This document shows positions 1 to 8,923 of a stretch of DNA of 64,000 bases, piece after piece. The position numbers were made by a program, and so were the translations under genes. This DNA comes from Phyllobacterium zundukense. Its GTDB lineage: Bacteria > Pseudomonadota > Alphaproteobacteria > Rhizobiales > Rhizobiaceae. Location of the stretch: positions 248,001 to 312,000 of the forward strand of contig NZ_CP104973.1 in assembly GCF_025452195.1 (NCBI RefSeq), in the 5' to 3' direction. A model generated the notes under the pieces. The model was not told the DNA's origin. It made no database searches and was given only the letters and a program-made list of their open reading frames with translations. Positions within the stretch are counted from its first letter, which is position 1. Each line of letters opens with the position of its first letter.

Positions 1-1031
1 ACGGACAAGCGGTAGAATTTACCCCTCGCAACGTATTGAAGCGTGTCATGGCCGCTTATGCCAGGAAGGGCCTGAAGGCGGTCGTCGCGCCGGAGATCGA
101 ATTCTATCTCGTCAAGAAGAACCCCGATCCGGATTATCCCCTGACCCCGCCTGTCGGACGCTCTGGCCGGGCGATCGGCGGCGGACAAGGTTATTCAATC
201 GCCGGCGTCAACGAGTTCGATGAACTCATCGACGATATCTATCATTTTTCCGAGAGTCAGGGCCTTGAGATCGACACGCTGATCCATGAGGAAGGCGCGG
301 CGCAGCTCGAAATCAATTTGCGGCACGGCGATCCGATCGAGCTTGCCGATCAGGTGTTCCTGTTCAAGCGCACGATCAGGGAAGCCGCACTGAAGCACGA
401 CATGTATGCGACATTCATGGCGAAGCCTATACAGGGCCAGCCGGGTTCCGCGATGCATATCCATCAATCGATCATCGACAAGAAGACGGGCCGAAACGTG
501 TTCTCCAACCCGGATGGAACGGAAAGCCCGGCGTTCCGGCATTTTATAGGCGGCATGCAGAAACATGTCCCGGCCTCGCTGGTGATGTTTGCGCCCTATG
601 TGAATTCGTACCGGCGGCTGACACCGGCGGCCTCTGCGCCCGTCAATGTCAAATGGGGCTATGACAACCGCACAACGGCCTTTCGTGTACCGCGCTCGGA
701 CCCTGCGGCACGGCGTGTCGAAAACCGAATCCCCTCCTCCGACGCGAACCCGTATCTGGCATTGGCGGCATCGCTGGCCTGCGGTCTGATCGGCATGAAC
801 AACAAGATCGAACCCGACGAGCCTGCCTCGACGACGGTCAACGACAATCTGATTGAATTGCCGCGCGGGTTGATCGAGGCGACGATCCTGTTCGAGCAGG
901 ACAGGGAACTGGTGGCCATGCTCGGTGAATCCTTCGCAATCACCTACGCCGCAATCAAGCGCGCCGAGTTCGAGACCTTCATGGAGGTCATCAGCCCGTG
1001 GGAGCGCGAGTTTTTGCTGCTGAATGTTTGA
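1..1031 (+). CDS. puuA: Glutamine synthetase family protein, gamma-glutamylputrescine synthetase-like (5' end outside window)
   Basis: The reading frame is open from base 3 without a start codon, and its first residues (VEFTPRNVLKRV) look like the interior of a glutamine synthetase, so the gene begins upstream. Visible signatures are EIEFYL in the metal-binding region, the ATP-binding stretch KPIQGQPGSAMHIHQS, and the C-terminal NRTTAFRVPRSDPAARRVENR arginine segment that binds substrate phosphate. The family ligates an amine to glutamate using ATP. The next gene is a PuuB-like flavoprotein, which points to gamma-glutamylputrescine synthetase in putrescine breakdown rather than to housekeeping GlnA. 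The exact amine substrate is inferred from this neighbour only. Confidence 0.85.
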   Translation, partial: GQAVEFTPRNVLKRVMAAYARKGLKAVVAPEIEFYLVKKNPDPDYPLTPPVGRSGRAIGGGQGYSIAGVNEFDELIDDIYHFSESQGLEIDTLIHEEGAAQLEINLRHGDPIELADQVFLFKRTIREAALKHDMYATFMAKPIQGQPGSAMHIHQSIIDKKTGRNVFSNPDGTESPAFRHFIGGMQKHVPASLVMFAPYVNSYRRLTPAASAPVNVKWGYDNRTTAFRVPRSDPAARRVENRIPSSDANPYLALAASLACGLIGMNNKIEPDEPASTTVNDNLIELPRGLIEATILFEQDRELVAMLGESFAITYAAIKRAEFETFMEVISPWEREFLLLNV

Positions 1032-1058
1032 TGTTGTCCCTCCTCCGCTATTTTCTTT

Positions 1059-1271
1059 CTGCGCAACTGCTGTGCGTGGTTCGACAAGCTCACCATGAGG
1101 GAGGTGGGTTGATTGCAAGCAGTCAAGTTCTGCATGGTTGGTGGTTGCAAGCAGTCAAGTTCTGCAAGGTTGTTGATTGCAAGCAGTCAAGTTCTGCAAG
1201 GTTGGTGATTGCTTGCAGTCCACAACCTGCCTCATGGTGAGCTTGTCGAACCACGCACAGCAGTTGCGCAG
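1059..1271. repeat. Inverted-repeat element with internal 32-bp tandem repeats
   Basis: A perfect 42-bp inverted repeat has arms at 1059-1100 and 1230-1271 (core GTGGTTCGACAAGCTCACC). Between the arms lie three near-identical 32-bp tandem units, starting at 1113, 1145 and 1177 (TTGCAAGCAGTCAAGTTCTG), and a degraded fourth at 1209. It sits between puuA and puuB, where it could form a large hairpin in the transcript. A relative lies at 17513-17668, so this is a dispersed intergenic repeat family. Confidence 0.9.
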
Positions 1272-1296
1272 CAGATAAACGTAGAAGTTTGCAAAT

Positions 1297-2583
1297 ATGC
1301 CCTACCAATCACCCATTTCCCCCGGCGTTTCCTGGTACGAGTCAGCCATCACCGACCGAACCGAATATCCGGCGCTGGATGGATCGCGCAACGCCGATGT
1401 CGTCATCGTCGGCGGCGGCTTTACCGGCCTCTCCGCTGCCGTGCATCTGGCATCGGCGGGCGTCGACGTGGTGTTGCTCGAAGCCTGGCGCTTCGGCGAC
1501 GGCGCATCGGGGCGCAATGGCGGCCAGCTCGGCACCGGCCAGCGCGCCTGGGCGGAAGAACTCGAAGCGCAGTATGGTTTCACCCGCGCCAAGGCGCTCT
1601 TCGATCTTGCCGAGGAAGCGAAAAGCCATCTGCTGCAATTTGCCGAGACCCACAAGATCGACATCGAATATGTGCCGGGACAAATGTCCGTCGTGCATAA
1701 GAAACGCTACCTGAAGGACTATCGGGCGCACGCGGAACTGATGGCGACACGCTTCGGCTATCCGCATATTCATTATATGGACGCCGCGGAAACCGCGGAG
1801 CGCCTTGGTTCGACGCGCTATCTCGGCGGAACATACGACAAGGGCACCGGCCATATCCAGCCGATGAAGCTGGTGGTTGGCACGGCAAAGGCCGCGGCGC
1901 AGGCCGGCGCGCATCTCTACGAGAACAGCAAGGTCACCAGCATCAAATCCGAAAACGGCCGCGTGACCGTCACGACTCCCTTCGGCAACGTGACCGCGGC
2001 GAAATGCCTGATCGCAGTCAATGCCTATGGCGGCAATCTCGAACCAATCAGCGCCTCGCATGTGATGCCGATCCGCTCGTTCATCGGCGCGACGGTGCCG
2101 CTCGGGCCCGACAGTCCCGTTTTGCCGGGCGGCGAGAGCGTCGACGATTCGCGTTTCGTCGTGCGCTATTTCCGCCGCTCGAAGGATGGGCGGCTGTTGT
2201 TTGGCGGGCGCGAGGCCTATACGGCGGACAACCCGCTCGACATCAGCACGCATATCCGCCGCCAGATCGCCGAGATTTATCCGGCGTTGGCCAATGTCGA
2301 AATCACGCAGGCCTGGGGCGGTTCGGTGGGCATTACCCTGCCGCGCCAGCCCTTCGTGCGCGAGGTCATGCCGAATGTGATCTCGGCCGGGGGCTATTCC
2401 GGGCATGGGGTGATGCTGTCGAACTTCGTCGGCAAGCTCTATGCCGAGACTGTGGCCGGCAACCGCGACCGGCTGAAACTGCTGGAGGAGCTGAAAGTGC
2501 CCGCATTTCCGGGCGGGCGGACATTCCGCGCACCATTACTGTTTCTTGCACTGAGCTGGTATGCACTGATGGACAGAATCTAG
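1297..2583 (+). CDS. puuB: FAD-dependent amine oxidoreductase, gamma-glutamylputrescine oxidase-like
   Basis: A 428-residue DAO-fold flavoprotein. An N-terminal Rossmann motif (GGGFTG, residues 39-44) is followed by an acidic residue closing the second strand, and by SGRNGGQ (about 71-77), typical of the PuuB/OrdL group. The family oxidises gamma-glutamylputrescine to the aldehyde with O2. It follows the puuA-like gene in the same direction across a 265-bp gap filled by the inverted-repeat element. The start is ATG 1297. Its last 129 bases and downstream leader are duplicated at 4030-4158, between the two RTX genes. Substrate specificity is inferred from context; other D-amino-acid or glycine-type oxidases share the fold. 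Confidence 0.82.
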   Translation: MPYQSPISPGVSWYESAITDRTEYPALDGSRNADVVIVGGGFTGLSAAVHLASAGVDVVLLEAWRFGDGASGRNGGQLGTGQRAWAEELEAQYGFTRAKALFDLAEEAKSHLLQFAETHKIDIEYVPGQMSVVHKKRYLKDYRAHAELMATRFGYPHIHYMDAAETAERLGSTRYLGGTYDKGTGHIQPMKLVVGTAKAAAQAGAHLYENSKVTSIKSENGRVTVTTPFGNVTAAKCLIAVNAYGGNLEPISASHVMPIRSFIGATVPLGPDSPVLPGGESVDDSRFVVRYFRRSKDGRLLFGGREAYTADNPLDISTHIRRQIAEIYPALANVEITQAWGGSVGITLPRQPFVREVMPNVISAGGYSGHGVMLSNFVGKLYAETVAGNRDRLKLLEELKVPAFPGGRTFRAPLLFLALSWYALMDRI

Positions 2584-2806
2584 CTTTCTTCAAATAAAAA
2601 AATGCCAAATTCTTATGTCTAAGTATATGTTTCTGGTAACTATTCTGGATTGTGCATTAATTATTTATGATTATACTTTGATATAAGTAAATATAGGTAT
2701 ACACTCTCTTGCAGCGACTGTGGGGTTCAAGGCCCCATTTCGGCGACCGCCCCGCAGCCCGAGAGGGCCGCGCTTGTGCCCTCTCACCAACGGGGAGGAT
2801 GAAATT
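2584..2806 (+). promoter_or_regulatory. AT-rich promoter and structured leader of first RTX gene
   Basis: An AT-rich tract (2590-2705) is followed by two stem-loops just upstream of the RTX start: TGGGG/CCCCA at about 2720-2736 and GAGAGGGC/GCCCTCTC at 2761-2785. A Shine-Dalgarno GGGGAGG lies at 2792-2798. The whole stretch recurs before the second RTX gene at 4159-4383 with the second stem fully preserved, suggesting that leader and gene moved and act as a unit. A regulatory role is inferred. Confidence 0.6.
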
Positions 2807-3901
2807 ATGGCAGAGGAACTATCGCAATCTTACAGAAATATCCTGAATGTGGGCAGTGCGGCGACGCTGGAGGGCACCAATGGCAATGACACGCAAGTAT
2901 GGACGCTACCGCTAGGGGCCCAGCACTATTACAACGGGCTGGATGGAAACGACACCATCAGCAGCGCGCTTGCAGGCAACAGCTATATCGAAGGCGGCAA
3001 GGGCAACGATATTCTAACCGGCGGTCTTGGCGAAGATACTATTGGATATTTGAACTCTGAAGGTCCCGTCAATGTCACCCTCACTGGCGCTGGAGGCATC
3101 ACGATGAACGCCTATATAGGCGACGCCATCGGCGACATCACATTGTCCGGTTTCGAAAATCTGGTTGGCTCAAAGAACCCCGACTATTTGAGAGGCAATG
3201 GGGACCCGAACAAAATTCTCGGTATGAAGGGCGCGGACAGTATCAACGGTTATGGCGGCAATGACTCGTTATATGGTGGCGATGGCTTCGATTACATAGA
3301 CGGTGGCGACGGTAATGACCACCTCTTTGGTGAAAACGACGGTGACGACCTTAGAGGCAAGGCTGGCAACGACATATTCGATGGCGGCCCTGGTAACGAC
3401 TACCTGACCGGCGGCGACGGCAACGACACCTTTCTCTTTAGCGAGGGCGGTGATTACATCAGGGGTCAGGCGGGCATTGACACAGTGGATTATTCGGCAA
3501 GTCCGGGCCAATACAATGGTGCTACCATCAACCTCGATACAGGACTGGGCTACGATGACGCAGCGGGGGCAAGGTATGAGACCATCGAAAATGTCATCGG
3601 CACCAATTTCAATGACGACATTTGGGGCGACGATCAAGCCAATACAATGAAGGGAGGCCCCGGTCGGGACAACTATTTCTACTATGACCTCGCCAACCTT
3701 GATGGAGATGTCATACTGGACTTCAGCACTGTTCAGCATGACTTGATCAAAGTGAGTGTCAGCTACGACCAAATAATTGAAGTCTCCAGGGATACTCGAG
3801 AACACTACGCCATATTCAGGCTTAACGATGGCAGCCAAACAGCCGATATAACCGTTTACTATCAAGATCCTGGTTTTCCTGATAAATTTACTGTCTTTTA
3901 A
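2807..3901 (+). CDS. RTX-type calcium-binding repeat protein (copy 1)
   Basis: A 364-residue acidic, glycine/aspartate-rich protein. It has haemolysin-type nonapeptide repeats (GGxGxDxUx) at about residues 43-80 and densely at 140-215, for example GGDGNDHLF, GGPGNDYL and GGDGNDTF. These form a calcium-bound beta-roll, usual in type I-secreted proteins. No catalytic domain is recognisable, so it may be a structural, adhesive or biofilm protein. The ATG at 2807 is chosen because GGGGAGG precedes it; the longer frame back to 2720 runs through the leader hairpins. It has no signal peptide, consistent with C-terminal type I secretion. No ABC exporter lies beside it. It is a paralog of the gene at 4384. 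Confidence 0.82.
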   Translation: MAEELSQSYRNILNVGSAATLEGTNGNDTQVWTLPLGAQHYYNGLDGNDTISSALAGNSYIEGGKGNDILTGGLGEDTIGYLNSEGPVNVTLTGAGGITMNAYIGDAIGDITLSGFENLVGSKNPDYLRGNGDPNKILGMKGADSINGYGGNDSLYGGDGFDYIDGGDGNDHLFGENDGDDLRGKAGNDIFDGGPGNDYLTGGDGNDTFLFSEGGDYIRGQAGIDTVDYSASPGQYNGATINLDTGLGYDDAAGARYETIENVIGTNFNDDIWGDDQANTMKGGPGRDNYFYYDLANLDGDVILDFSTVQHDLIKVSVSYDQIIEVSRDTREHYAIFRLNDGSQTADITVYYQDPGFPDKFTVF

Positions 3902-3987
3902 CAGACCGGCTGAAGCCGAGCTGAATCAGCTGCGGTCGAGGAGGGCAATGAGTTCGCCCTCCTCTTCTTCTGCAAGCCTGAACCTTT

Positions 3988-4158
3988 CTGGGGCGGGTCG
4001 GTGGGCATCACCCTGCCGCGCCAGCCCTCGCCGGCAATCGCGACCGGCTGAAACTGCTGGAAGAGCTGAAAGTGCCCGCATTCCCGGGCGGGCGGACATT
4101 CCGCGCACCATTACTGTTTCTTGCGCTGAGCTGGTATGCACTGCTGGACAGAATCTAG
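3988..4158 (+). pseudogene. Duplicated 3' fragment of the puuB-like gene
   Basis: Bases 3988-4029 match 2313-2354 of the puuB-like gene. After a gap equivalent to about 100 deleted bases, 4030-4158 match 2455-2583, including the stop codon. It has no start and no catalytic part. It marks the left edge of the unit that duplicated: puuB tail, leader and RTX gene. Confidence 0.85.
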
Positions 4159-4383
4159 ATATCCCCAAATAAAAAAATGCCAAATTCTTTTGTCTAAGTA
4201 TATGTTTATGGTAACTATTCTGGATTATGCATTAAATATTTAGGATTATACTTTGATATAAGCAAATATAGGTATACACTCCCTGCAGCGACTGTCGGGG
4301 TTTAGGTCCCCATACCGGTTGACCACCCCAGCAGCCCGAGAGGGCCACGCTTGCGCCCTCTCACCAACGGGGAGGATGAAATT
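4159..4383 (+). promoter_or_regulatory. Duplicated leader of second RTX gene
   Basis: Near-identical to 2584-2806: the same AT-rich tract, a GGGG/CCCC stem near 4297-4312 whose loop has changed, and the GAGAGGGC/GCCCTCTC hairpin at 4338-4362, followed by GGGGAGG before ATG 4384. Conservation of the stems while loops differ supports RNA-level function, though recent duplication alone could also explain it. Confidence 0.6.
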
Positions 4384-5346
4384 ATGGCAATCGATCTGGA
4401 CTCAAACATGCTGACTTTGCTCGGCATTACCGCACCCGTCTACCGCGAAGGTACGGAGGCAATCGATGCAATCACAGGTGGCCGTTCGAGCGATTACATC
4501 AAAGGCTTGGGCGGACTCGATGTTCTGAGTGGCGGCGATGGGAATGATTACATCGAAGGGGGGACATCACTTCTTGGACTGACCCCTGAACTTTTGAACG
4601 GCGGCAGTGGCAACGATACCGTAGGTTACTTCAATGCGTCGGGTCCGGTGACCGTCAACCTGCTCTTGAACGGGACTGGGACGGCCACCGGTGCGGACGG
4701 AGTGGATGCACTGACCGGTTTCGAGAATGTCGTTGGCTCAAATCACAATGACACGATCAACGGTGACACTGGCAATAACAAACTTTTCGGTATGGGCGGC
4801 AATGACACGATCAACGGTCGCGGCGGTAATGACACGCTTTATGGCGGCAATGGCAACGACACGTTCATTTACAGCGGCGGCGATGCCATGGACGGCGGAG
4901 CCGGCATTGATACCGTGGATTATAGAGCAAGCACAAATGTGGATGGCGGTGCCACCATCGATCTCAGGCCAGGGGAGATTGGGCGCCATGATGCAGCGGG
5001 AGATACATACTTTTTTATCGAAAATGTCATTGGTACCCCCCGCAATGATGACATTTATGGTAATGCATCAGCTAACGTGATGAATGGCGGTGCCGGCACC
5101 GACCGCTTCTACTACAAGAATCCTGCCGACCTAAATGGCGATAGAATCAACGATTTCTATACGTTCGATGGCGAGAATGATAAGGTTCACCTTACCGGTT
5201 TAGGTCTTACCGATGCTAACATCACCTCACAAACAATTGCAGGATCATATGTGCGCTTCACAATAACAAGTGGCAGCCAGAGCTATACTATTGATGTCGA
5301 TGGAAGAGATTATATTCCATTCGAGTCACAAGTTTTCGTGCTATGA
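4384..5346 (+). CDS. RTX-type calcium-binding repeat protein (copy 2)
   Basis: A 320-residue paralog of the protein at 2807, with the same plan: a first repeat block (about residues 30-80, GGDGNDYIEGG, GGSGNDTVGYF), the shared segment TGFENVVGS, a second block (about 130-180, GGNDTLYGGNGNDTF) and a similar C-terminal region. Nonapeptide GGxGxDxUx repeats bind calcium. The start is ATG 4384 with GGGGAGG upstream. N-termini differ between the copies while the middle is conserved, so they may have diverged in partner or surface binding. Type I secretion is inferred from the family; no exporter is adjacent. Confidence 0.82.
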   Translation: MAIDLDSNMLTLLGITAPVYREGTEAIDAITGGRSSDYIKGLGGLDVLSGGDGNDYIEGGTSLLGLTPELLNGGSGNDTVGYFNASGPVTVNLLLNGTGTATGADGVDALTGFENVVGSNHNDTINGDTGNNKLFGMGGNDTINGRGGNDTLYGGNGNDTFIYSGGDAMDGGAGIDTVDYRASTNVDGGATIDLRPGEIGRHDAAGDTYFFIENVIGTPRNDDIYGNASANVMNGGAGTDRFYYKNPADLNGDRINDFYTFDGENDKVHLTGLGLTDANITSQTIAGSYVRFTITSGSQSYTIDVDGRDYIPFESQVFVL

Positions 5347-5433
5347 ATCATCCGGCATCGCCGCTTTGATTGAGAAGATTCGGCAATAGGGAAGGGTGCA
5401 ATTTGCACCCTTCCCTAAACCAGGAGAGTCCCC

Positions 5434-6558
5434 CTAAACCTTCCGCACGATCACGCTGCCCACCGAATATCCCGCGCCGAACGAACAGATAACGCCGAGG
5501 CTGCCGGGCGCCAGATCGTCGGAGTATTTCGAGAACGCTATGATCGATCCGGCGGATGAGGTGTTGGCATAATCTTGCAGGATATTGGGCTGTTCGCCGG
5601 GTTCCGGCTCGCGGCCGAGCACCTTGACGCCGATCAGGTCGTTCATGCCCTTGTTGGCCTGGTGCAGCCACAGCCGCGACAGGTGCGCGGGCGCGATGTT
5701 TTCGTCGGCAAGATGGGTGAGGATAAGATCGGAGACGATCGGCACCACCTGCTTGAACACCTTGCGGCCTTCCTGCTTGAAAAGCATGTCGCGCCGGTCG
5801 GCCATGTGGCCTTCGCGGGTGCGGCGCAGGAAGCCATTATTGTTGCGGATATTGTTGGAGAATTGCGTGAGGCAGCGGGTGGAGACGATCTCGAAGCGGT
5901 CCTTGGCGGTGGCCAGATCATCGCGCTCGAGCAGCACGGCGGTGCAGACATCGCCGAAGATGAAATGGCAATCGCGATCGCGCCATTCGAGATGCGCCGA
6001 GCAAATCTCCGGATTGACCATGAGGATCGCGCGGGCCGAGCCGGAGCGGATCATGTCGGCGGCGGCCTGGATGCCGAAGGTGGCCGACGAGCAGGCGACA
6101 TTCATGTCGAAGCCGAAGCCTTCTATGCCGAGCGCCTGCTGCACCTCGATGGCAATGGCCGGATAGGGGCGCTCGTGATTGGAAGCGGCGCAGATCACCG
6201 CATCGACTTCCGACACATCCCGCCCGGCTTTGGCGAGGGCGAGACTGGCGGCATGCACAGCCATCTGCGCCATGACGGACAGGTCCTCGTCGGCACGCTC
6301 GGGCAGGACCGGGTGCATGATCTCCGGATCGAGGATGCCGGATTTGTTGAGGACATAGCGGTTTTCAATGCCTGACGCGCGGACGATGAAGTCCTCGGCT
6401 GACATGGTCATGGGCTCGCGCGTGCCTGCGGCGATTTCATCGGCGTAGAGCTCGTTCTGCCGCGTGGCATAGGTGTTGAACGCCTCCACCAGCTCGGCAT
6501 TGCTGATGGACTGTTCCGGCGTGAAAACGCCCGTACCGCTGATGACGACTTTATGCAT
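5434..6558 (-). CDS. Beta-ketoacyl-ACP synthase III (FabH-like) family protein
   Basis: A 374-residue thiolase-fold enzyme. All three catalytic residues of the KAS III family are present: Cys in NVACSSATFG (about residue 156), His in LWLHQANKG (about 299) and Asn in DYANTSSAGS (about 332). Family members condense acyl-CoA with malonyl-ACP or transfer acyl groups. It is longer than housekeeping FabH (about 320 residues) and stands alone, without fabD/fabG/acpP neighbours, so a specialised acyl product is possible. The start is taken at ATG 6558 (MHKVVISGTG, the usual N-terminus). An in-frame extension to 6615 exists but does not look like the family. Confidence 0.85.
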   Translation of the reverse strand: MHKVVISGTGVFTPEQSISNAELVEAFNTYATRQNELYADEIAAGTREPMTMSAEDFIVRASGIENRYVLNKSGILDPEIMHPVLPERADEDLSVMAQMAVHAASLALAKAGRDVSEVDAVICAASNHERPYPAIAIEVQQALGIEGFGFDMNVACSSATFGIQAAADMIRSGSARAILMVNPEICSAHLEWRDRDCHFIFGDVCTAVLLERDDLATAKDRFEIVSTRCLTQFSNNIRNNNGFLRRTREGHMADRRDMLFKQEGRKVFKQVVPIVSDLILTHLADENIAPAHLSRLWLHQANKGMNDLIGVKVLGREPEPGEQPNILQDYANTSSAGSIIAFSKYSDDLAPGSLGVICSFGAGYSVGSVIVRKV

Positions 6559-6647
6559 GGCGCTTCCAAAATCTTGTGTTTGAAAAGCGATAGAGTTTCC
6601 GGACGTTTCGCGCAAGTTGTCATAGGTGGGCTCACCTCTCCGCCATG

Positions 6648-6867
6648 ACGAACGCTACCCTCTCCGTCATCCTCGGGCTTGACCCGATGACCCACGGCAA
6701 AGCAGCTCTATTCTTTCAACCACCCGACACATTCCAGCCAATTCCATTCTCAATGAAGAATTGCCGTACTGTGTTGCTGGATCCCGTTGAGATGCCGGCA
6801 TTGGCAATGCTCCTCAGCCATGGGTCCTCGGGTCAAGCCCGAGGATGACGGAGAGGGTAGCGTTCGT
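6648..6867. repeat. Inverted-repeat element (REP/RIME-like)
   Basis: Arms of about 48 bp at 6648-6695 and 6820-6867 are reverse complements with few mismatches (core CGTCATCCTCGGGCTTGACC). They flank about 125 bp with no gene. Such palindromic elements are dispersed in intergenic regions of rhizobia. The remainder of 6559-7142 holds nothing I can identify. Confidence 0.8.
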
Positions 6868-7142
6868 GATGAGAGTAAAAGGGCATTTCACGATCGGTGG
6901 GGCGGTGTTCCAAGCCGAAGGTAGCCCGAATTGAGCCTCGCCCTGTCATCAAGGGTTCACGTGAGGGTCATAGCCTTTCCCCGGTAACCATTTGGGATCT
7001 GGTCGTGACGGTAAGTAACACAACTGATACCAGTCCGCGCAGAGCTGAGCATCCACTCGACAAACCAAGCAGCTCGGTCAATCGCCAAACCCAAGAAGCA
7101 GGCACTCGAACAAATTGGTCGGCTTTGCCGGCCATTTTTGTT

Positions 7143-7544
7143 TCACCATACCCGGCCAACCCAACCTTTGTGGCTGGCAAGCTCATCGAAAGTTGTATCG
7201 GCGGAGATCAATGGCAGCTCATGATGTATTGCTGTCGCAGCAAGCATCCGGTCGAATGGATCGCGGTGAGCCCAATCCATGGTACCGGCATTCAAACTGA
7301 TCTCCGGAGTAAGCGCGGCAAGGCGACCATATTGCTCATCAAGGATGTGCGGCAGGGTGTTTAGATAAGGCGCCATCTCTGGCCATTTGCCAATGCGAAC
7401 TTTCTGGGCGATTTCGAAAAAGCTGACAGGCGAAATAAAAACAGCCTCTGCCTCTTCGATCGTCGATAAGTGTTTTACTGGTAACAGATTGTCTTTAAGC
7501 AAAAACCAAGCCCACACATGAGTGTCCAGAAAGACTGATTTCAC
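7143..7544 (-). CDS. PIN-domain toxin, VapC-like ribonuclease
   Basis: A PIN-domain protein of about 133 residues. It has the N-terminal acidic motif FLDTHVWAW, a central SFFEIAQK segment, and the C-terminal pair HRDPFDRMLAATA and LISADTTF, giving the acidic cluster that holds Mg2+ for RNA cleavage. It follows its antitoxin directly. The most likely start is GTG 7544, which overlaps the antitoxin stop as GTGA; an ATG at 7559 is possible. Type II toxin-antitoxin function is inferred from the pair. Confidence 0.85.
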   Translation of the reverse strand: MKSVFLDTHVWAWFLLKDNLLPVKHLSTIEEAEAVFISPVSFFEIAQKVRIGKWPEMAPYLNTLPHILDEQYGRLAALTPEISLNAGTMDWAHRDPFDRMLAATAIHHELPLISADTTFDELASHKGWVGRVW

Positions 7545-7771
7545 TCGCCACCTTCCCAAAGCTTCAATTCTTCTTCGGACATAGGTTCAAAGAAATCCGG
7601 CGCTGTGCCTACGAGCCCCTTCAAAGCCCCTGCTTTGAAACGGCTCTTGGGAATGGGCACTATTTTTACGACGGGATTCTTGCCTTTGGCAATGATAACC
7701 TCTTCGCCAGCCAAGGCCGCGTCGATCAGTTTCGATAAATTGGTTTTGGCTGCGTGAACTGTAACCAGCAT
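7541..7771 (-). CDS. Type II antitoxin, Phd/YefM family (VapB-like)
   Basis: A 76-residue protein with the Phd/YefM N-terminal DNA-binding fold (VTVHAAKTNLSKLIDAALAGEEVIIAKG). Its acidic C-terminal tail (MSEEELKLWEGGE) is typical of toxin-neutralising segments. It is first in the operon and overlaps the toxin by 4 bases if the toxin begins at GTG 7544. Twin TTAGCTAA palindromes just upstream (7784-7800) suit autoregulation. Confidence 0.85.
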   Translation of the reverse strand: MLVTVHAAKTNLSKLIDAALAGEEVIIAKGKNPVVKIVPIPKSRFKAGALKGLVGTAPDFFEPMSEEELKLWEGGE

Positions 7772-7783
7772 TGAAATGCTCCA

Positions 7784-7800
7784 TTAGCTAACTTAGCTAA
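7784..7800. promoter_or_regulatory. Twin palindromic operator upstream of toxin-antitoxin genes
   Basis: Two copies of the self-complementary octamer TTAGCTAA, at 7784-7791 and 7793-7800, are separated by one base and lie 12 bases upstream of the antitoxin start. Phd/YefM antitoxins bind such palindromes with their toxin to repress their own operon. Binding here is inferred. Confidence 0.6.
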
Positions 7801-7898
7801 TACCATCGATCTTCTATTTCTACAATTGAAAGTTCACGCAGCCGATCGTGACTAGAGCCATTCCGTTTCTCTTCAAATCACGGAATTGCTCCAAGTAT

Positions 7899-8018
7899 GT
7901 TTCTACGCAATTCCGGACGGAAAACCGGTTCCCACTTTTCCTGGAATTGCCCTAAGCTTGTTTCTACGCAATTCCGGACGGGAAAACCGGTTCCCACTTT
8001 TCCTGGAATTGCTCTAAG
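7899..8018. repeat. Two tandem copies of a rhizobial intergenic repeat
   Basis: Two copies with a 61-bp period (from 7899 and 7960) share the core TTCCGGACGGAAAACCGG and the flank ACTTTTCCTGGAATTGC; a degraded half-copy lies at about 7861-7888. The second copy contains the stop codon of the dehydrogenase at 8014. A diverged version is found in frame inside the chain-length gene at 21009-21053. Confidence 0.85.
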
Positions 8019-8856
8019 CGTCCGGGTAATCCGCACCCAAGGTCACCTTTTCCCAAGCGCCGAAATCCTTCTGGAGGTCGGCGATCTTGGCATGGGCGTT
8101 CTGGAAAGCCTGTTTGCCGAGCAGAAGGCGCAGCGGCGGGTCCTTGGCTTCGACCGCCTGGACGATTGCCTTGGCCGCACGGACCGGATCACCCGGCTGA
8201 TTGCCGCTGATGTTGCGGATCATCTCCGCACGCTGACCGGACGTGGCGCGGTAGTCTTCAATCGTGTGTTTGGCTTCATTGGCCGAGCGGCCGGCCCAAT
8301 CGGTGCGGAATGGACCTGGTTCGACGATAAGCACCTTGAGCCCGAGGGGCGCGATTTCCTTTGAAAGAGCTTCCGACAGCGCTTCTACGGCGAATTTGGT
8401 CGCAGTGTAGAAGCTGACAGCAGGGTTGGCCACCAACCCGCCTTGCGAGGAGATATTCACGACGGTGCCCGAGCGCTGTTTGCGCAGGGTTGGCAGGACT
8501 GCACGTGTCATATTTGCGAGGCCCCAGACGTTGATTTCAAACATCTGCCGCACCTCGTCCATCTCGCTCTCCTCGAAGGAGGCGAAATAGCCGATGCCGG
8601 CATTGTTGACGAGCACGTCGATGCGTCCGAAACGTTCCAATGTCGCCTTGACCGCGTTCTCAATATCCTCTGGCTTGGTCACGTCGAGCTTCAGCAAAAG
8701 CGCATTGTCCTCATGGCCTTTGGCAAGGTCTTCGATCTGCGCAACGTTGCGGGCGGTGACAACGGTCGGATAACCAAGCTCAAGCGTATGACGCGCAAGT
8801 TCGCGGCCAAAGCCGGTTGAACAGCCAGTGATGAACCAGACAGGTTTCGATGTCAT
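8014..8856 (-). CDS. Short-chain dehydrogenase/reductase (SDR)
   Basis: A 280-residue classical SDR: nucleotide-binding TGCSTGFG (residues 10-17), NNAG (84-87), catalytic Ser near 136 and YxxxK as YTATK (150-154). Arg at the end of the second strand (VTARN) suggests NADPH. The subfamily (TGCSTGFG start) includes many oxidoreductases of unknown substrate. The start is ATG 8856; upstream in-frame sequence runs through a palindromic operator and is not expected to be coding. Its stop codon lies inside a dispersed repeat. Confidence 0.82.
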   Translation of the reverse strand: MTSKPVWFITGCSTGFGRELARHTLELGYPTVVTARNVAQIEDLAKGHEDNALLLKLDVTKPEDIENAVKATLERFGRIDVLVNNAGIGYFASFEESEMDEVRQMFEINVWGLANMTRAVLPTLRKQRSGTVVNISSQGGLVANPAVSFYTATKFAVEALSEALSKEIAPLGLKVLIVEPGPFRTDWAGRSANEAKHTIEDYRATSGQRAEMIRNISGNQPGDPVRAAKAIVQAVEAKDPPLRLLLGKQAFQNAHAKIADLQKDFGAWEKVTLGADYPDA

Positions 8857-8923
8857 GTTGATGTCCTTGAAAGATGGGAGCGCCACGGGGGTCCGAGGGG
8901 GCCAGGGCAGCACAGGGGGAAAT

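Noticed and set aside
1113..1230. CRISPR or minisatellite array
   Set aside because: Units are 32 bp, contiguous, without spacers and enclosed in a perfect inverted repeat; treated as part of a dispersed element.
1342..2406. Minus-strand frame of 354 codons opposite the puuB-like gene
   Set aside because: No domain, Arg/His-rich; the plus strand is a convincing flavoprotein.
5575..6375. Long plus-strand frame opposite the FabH-like gene
   Set aside because: The minus strand has the complete catalytic Cys-His-Asn set; the opposite frame is His/Gly-rich shadow.
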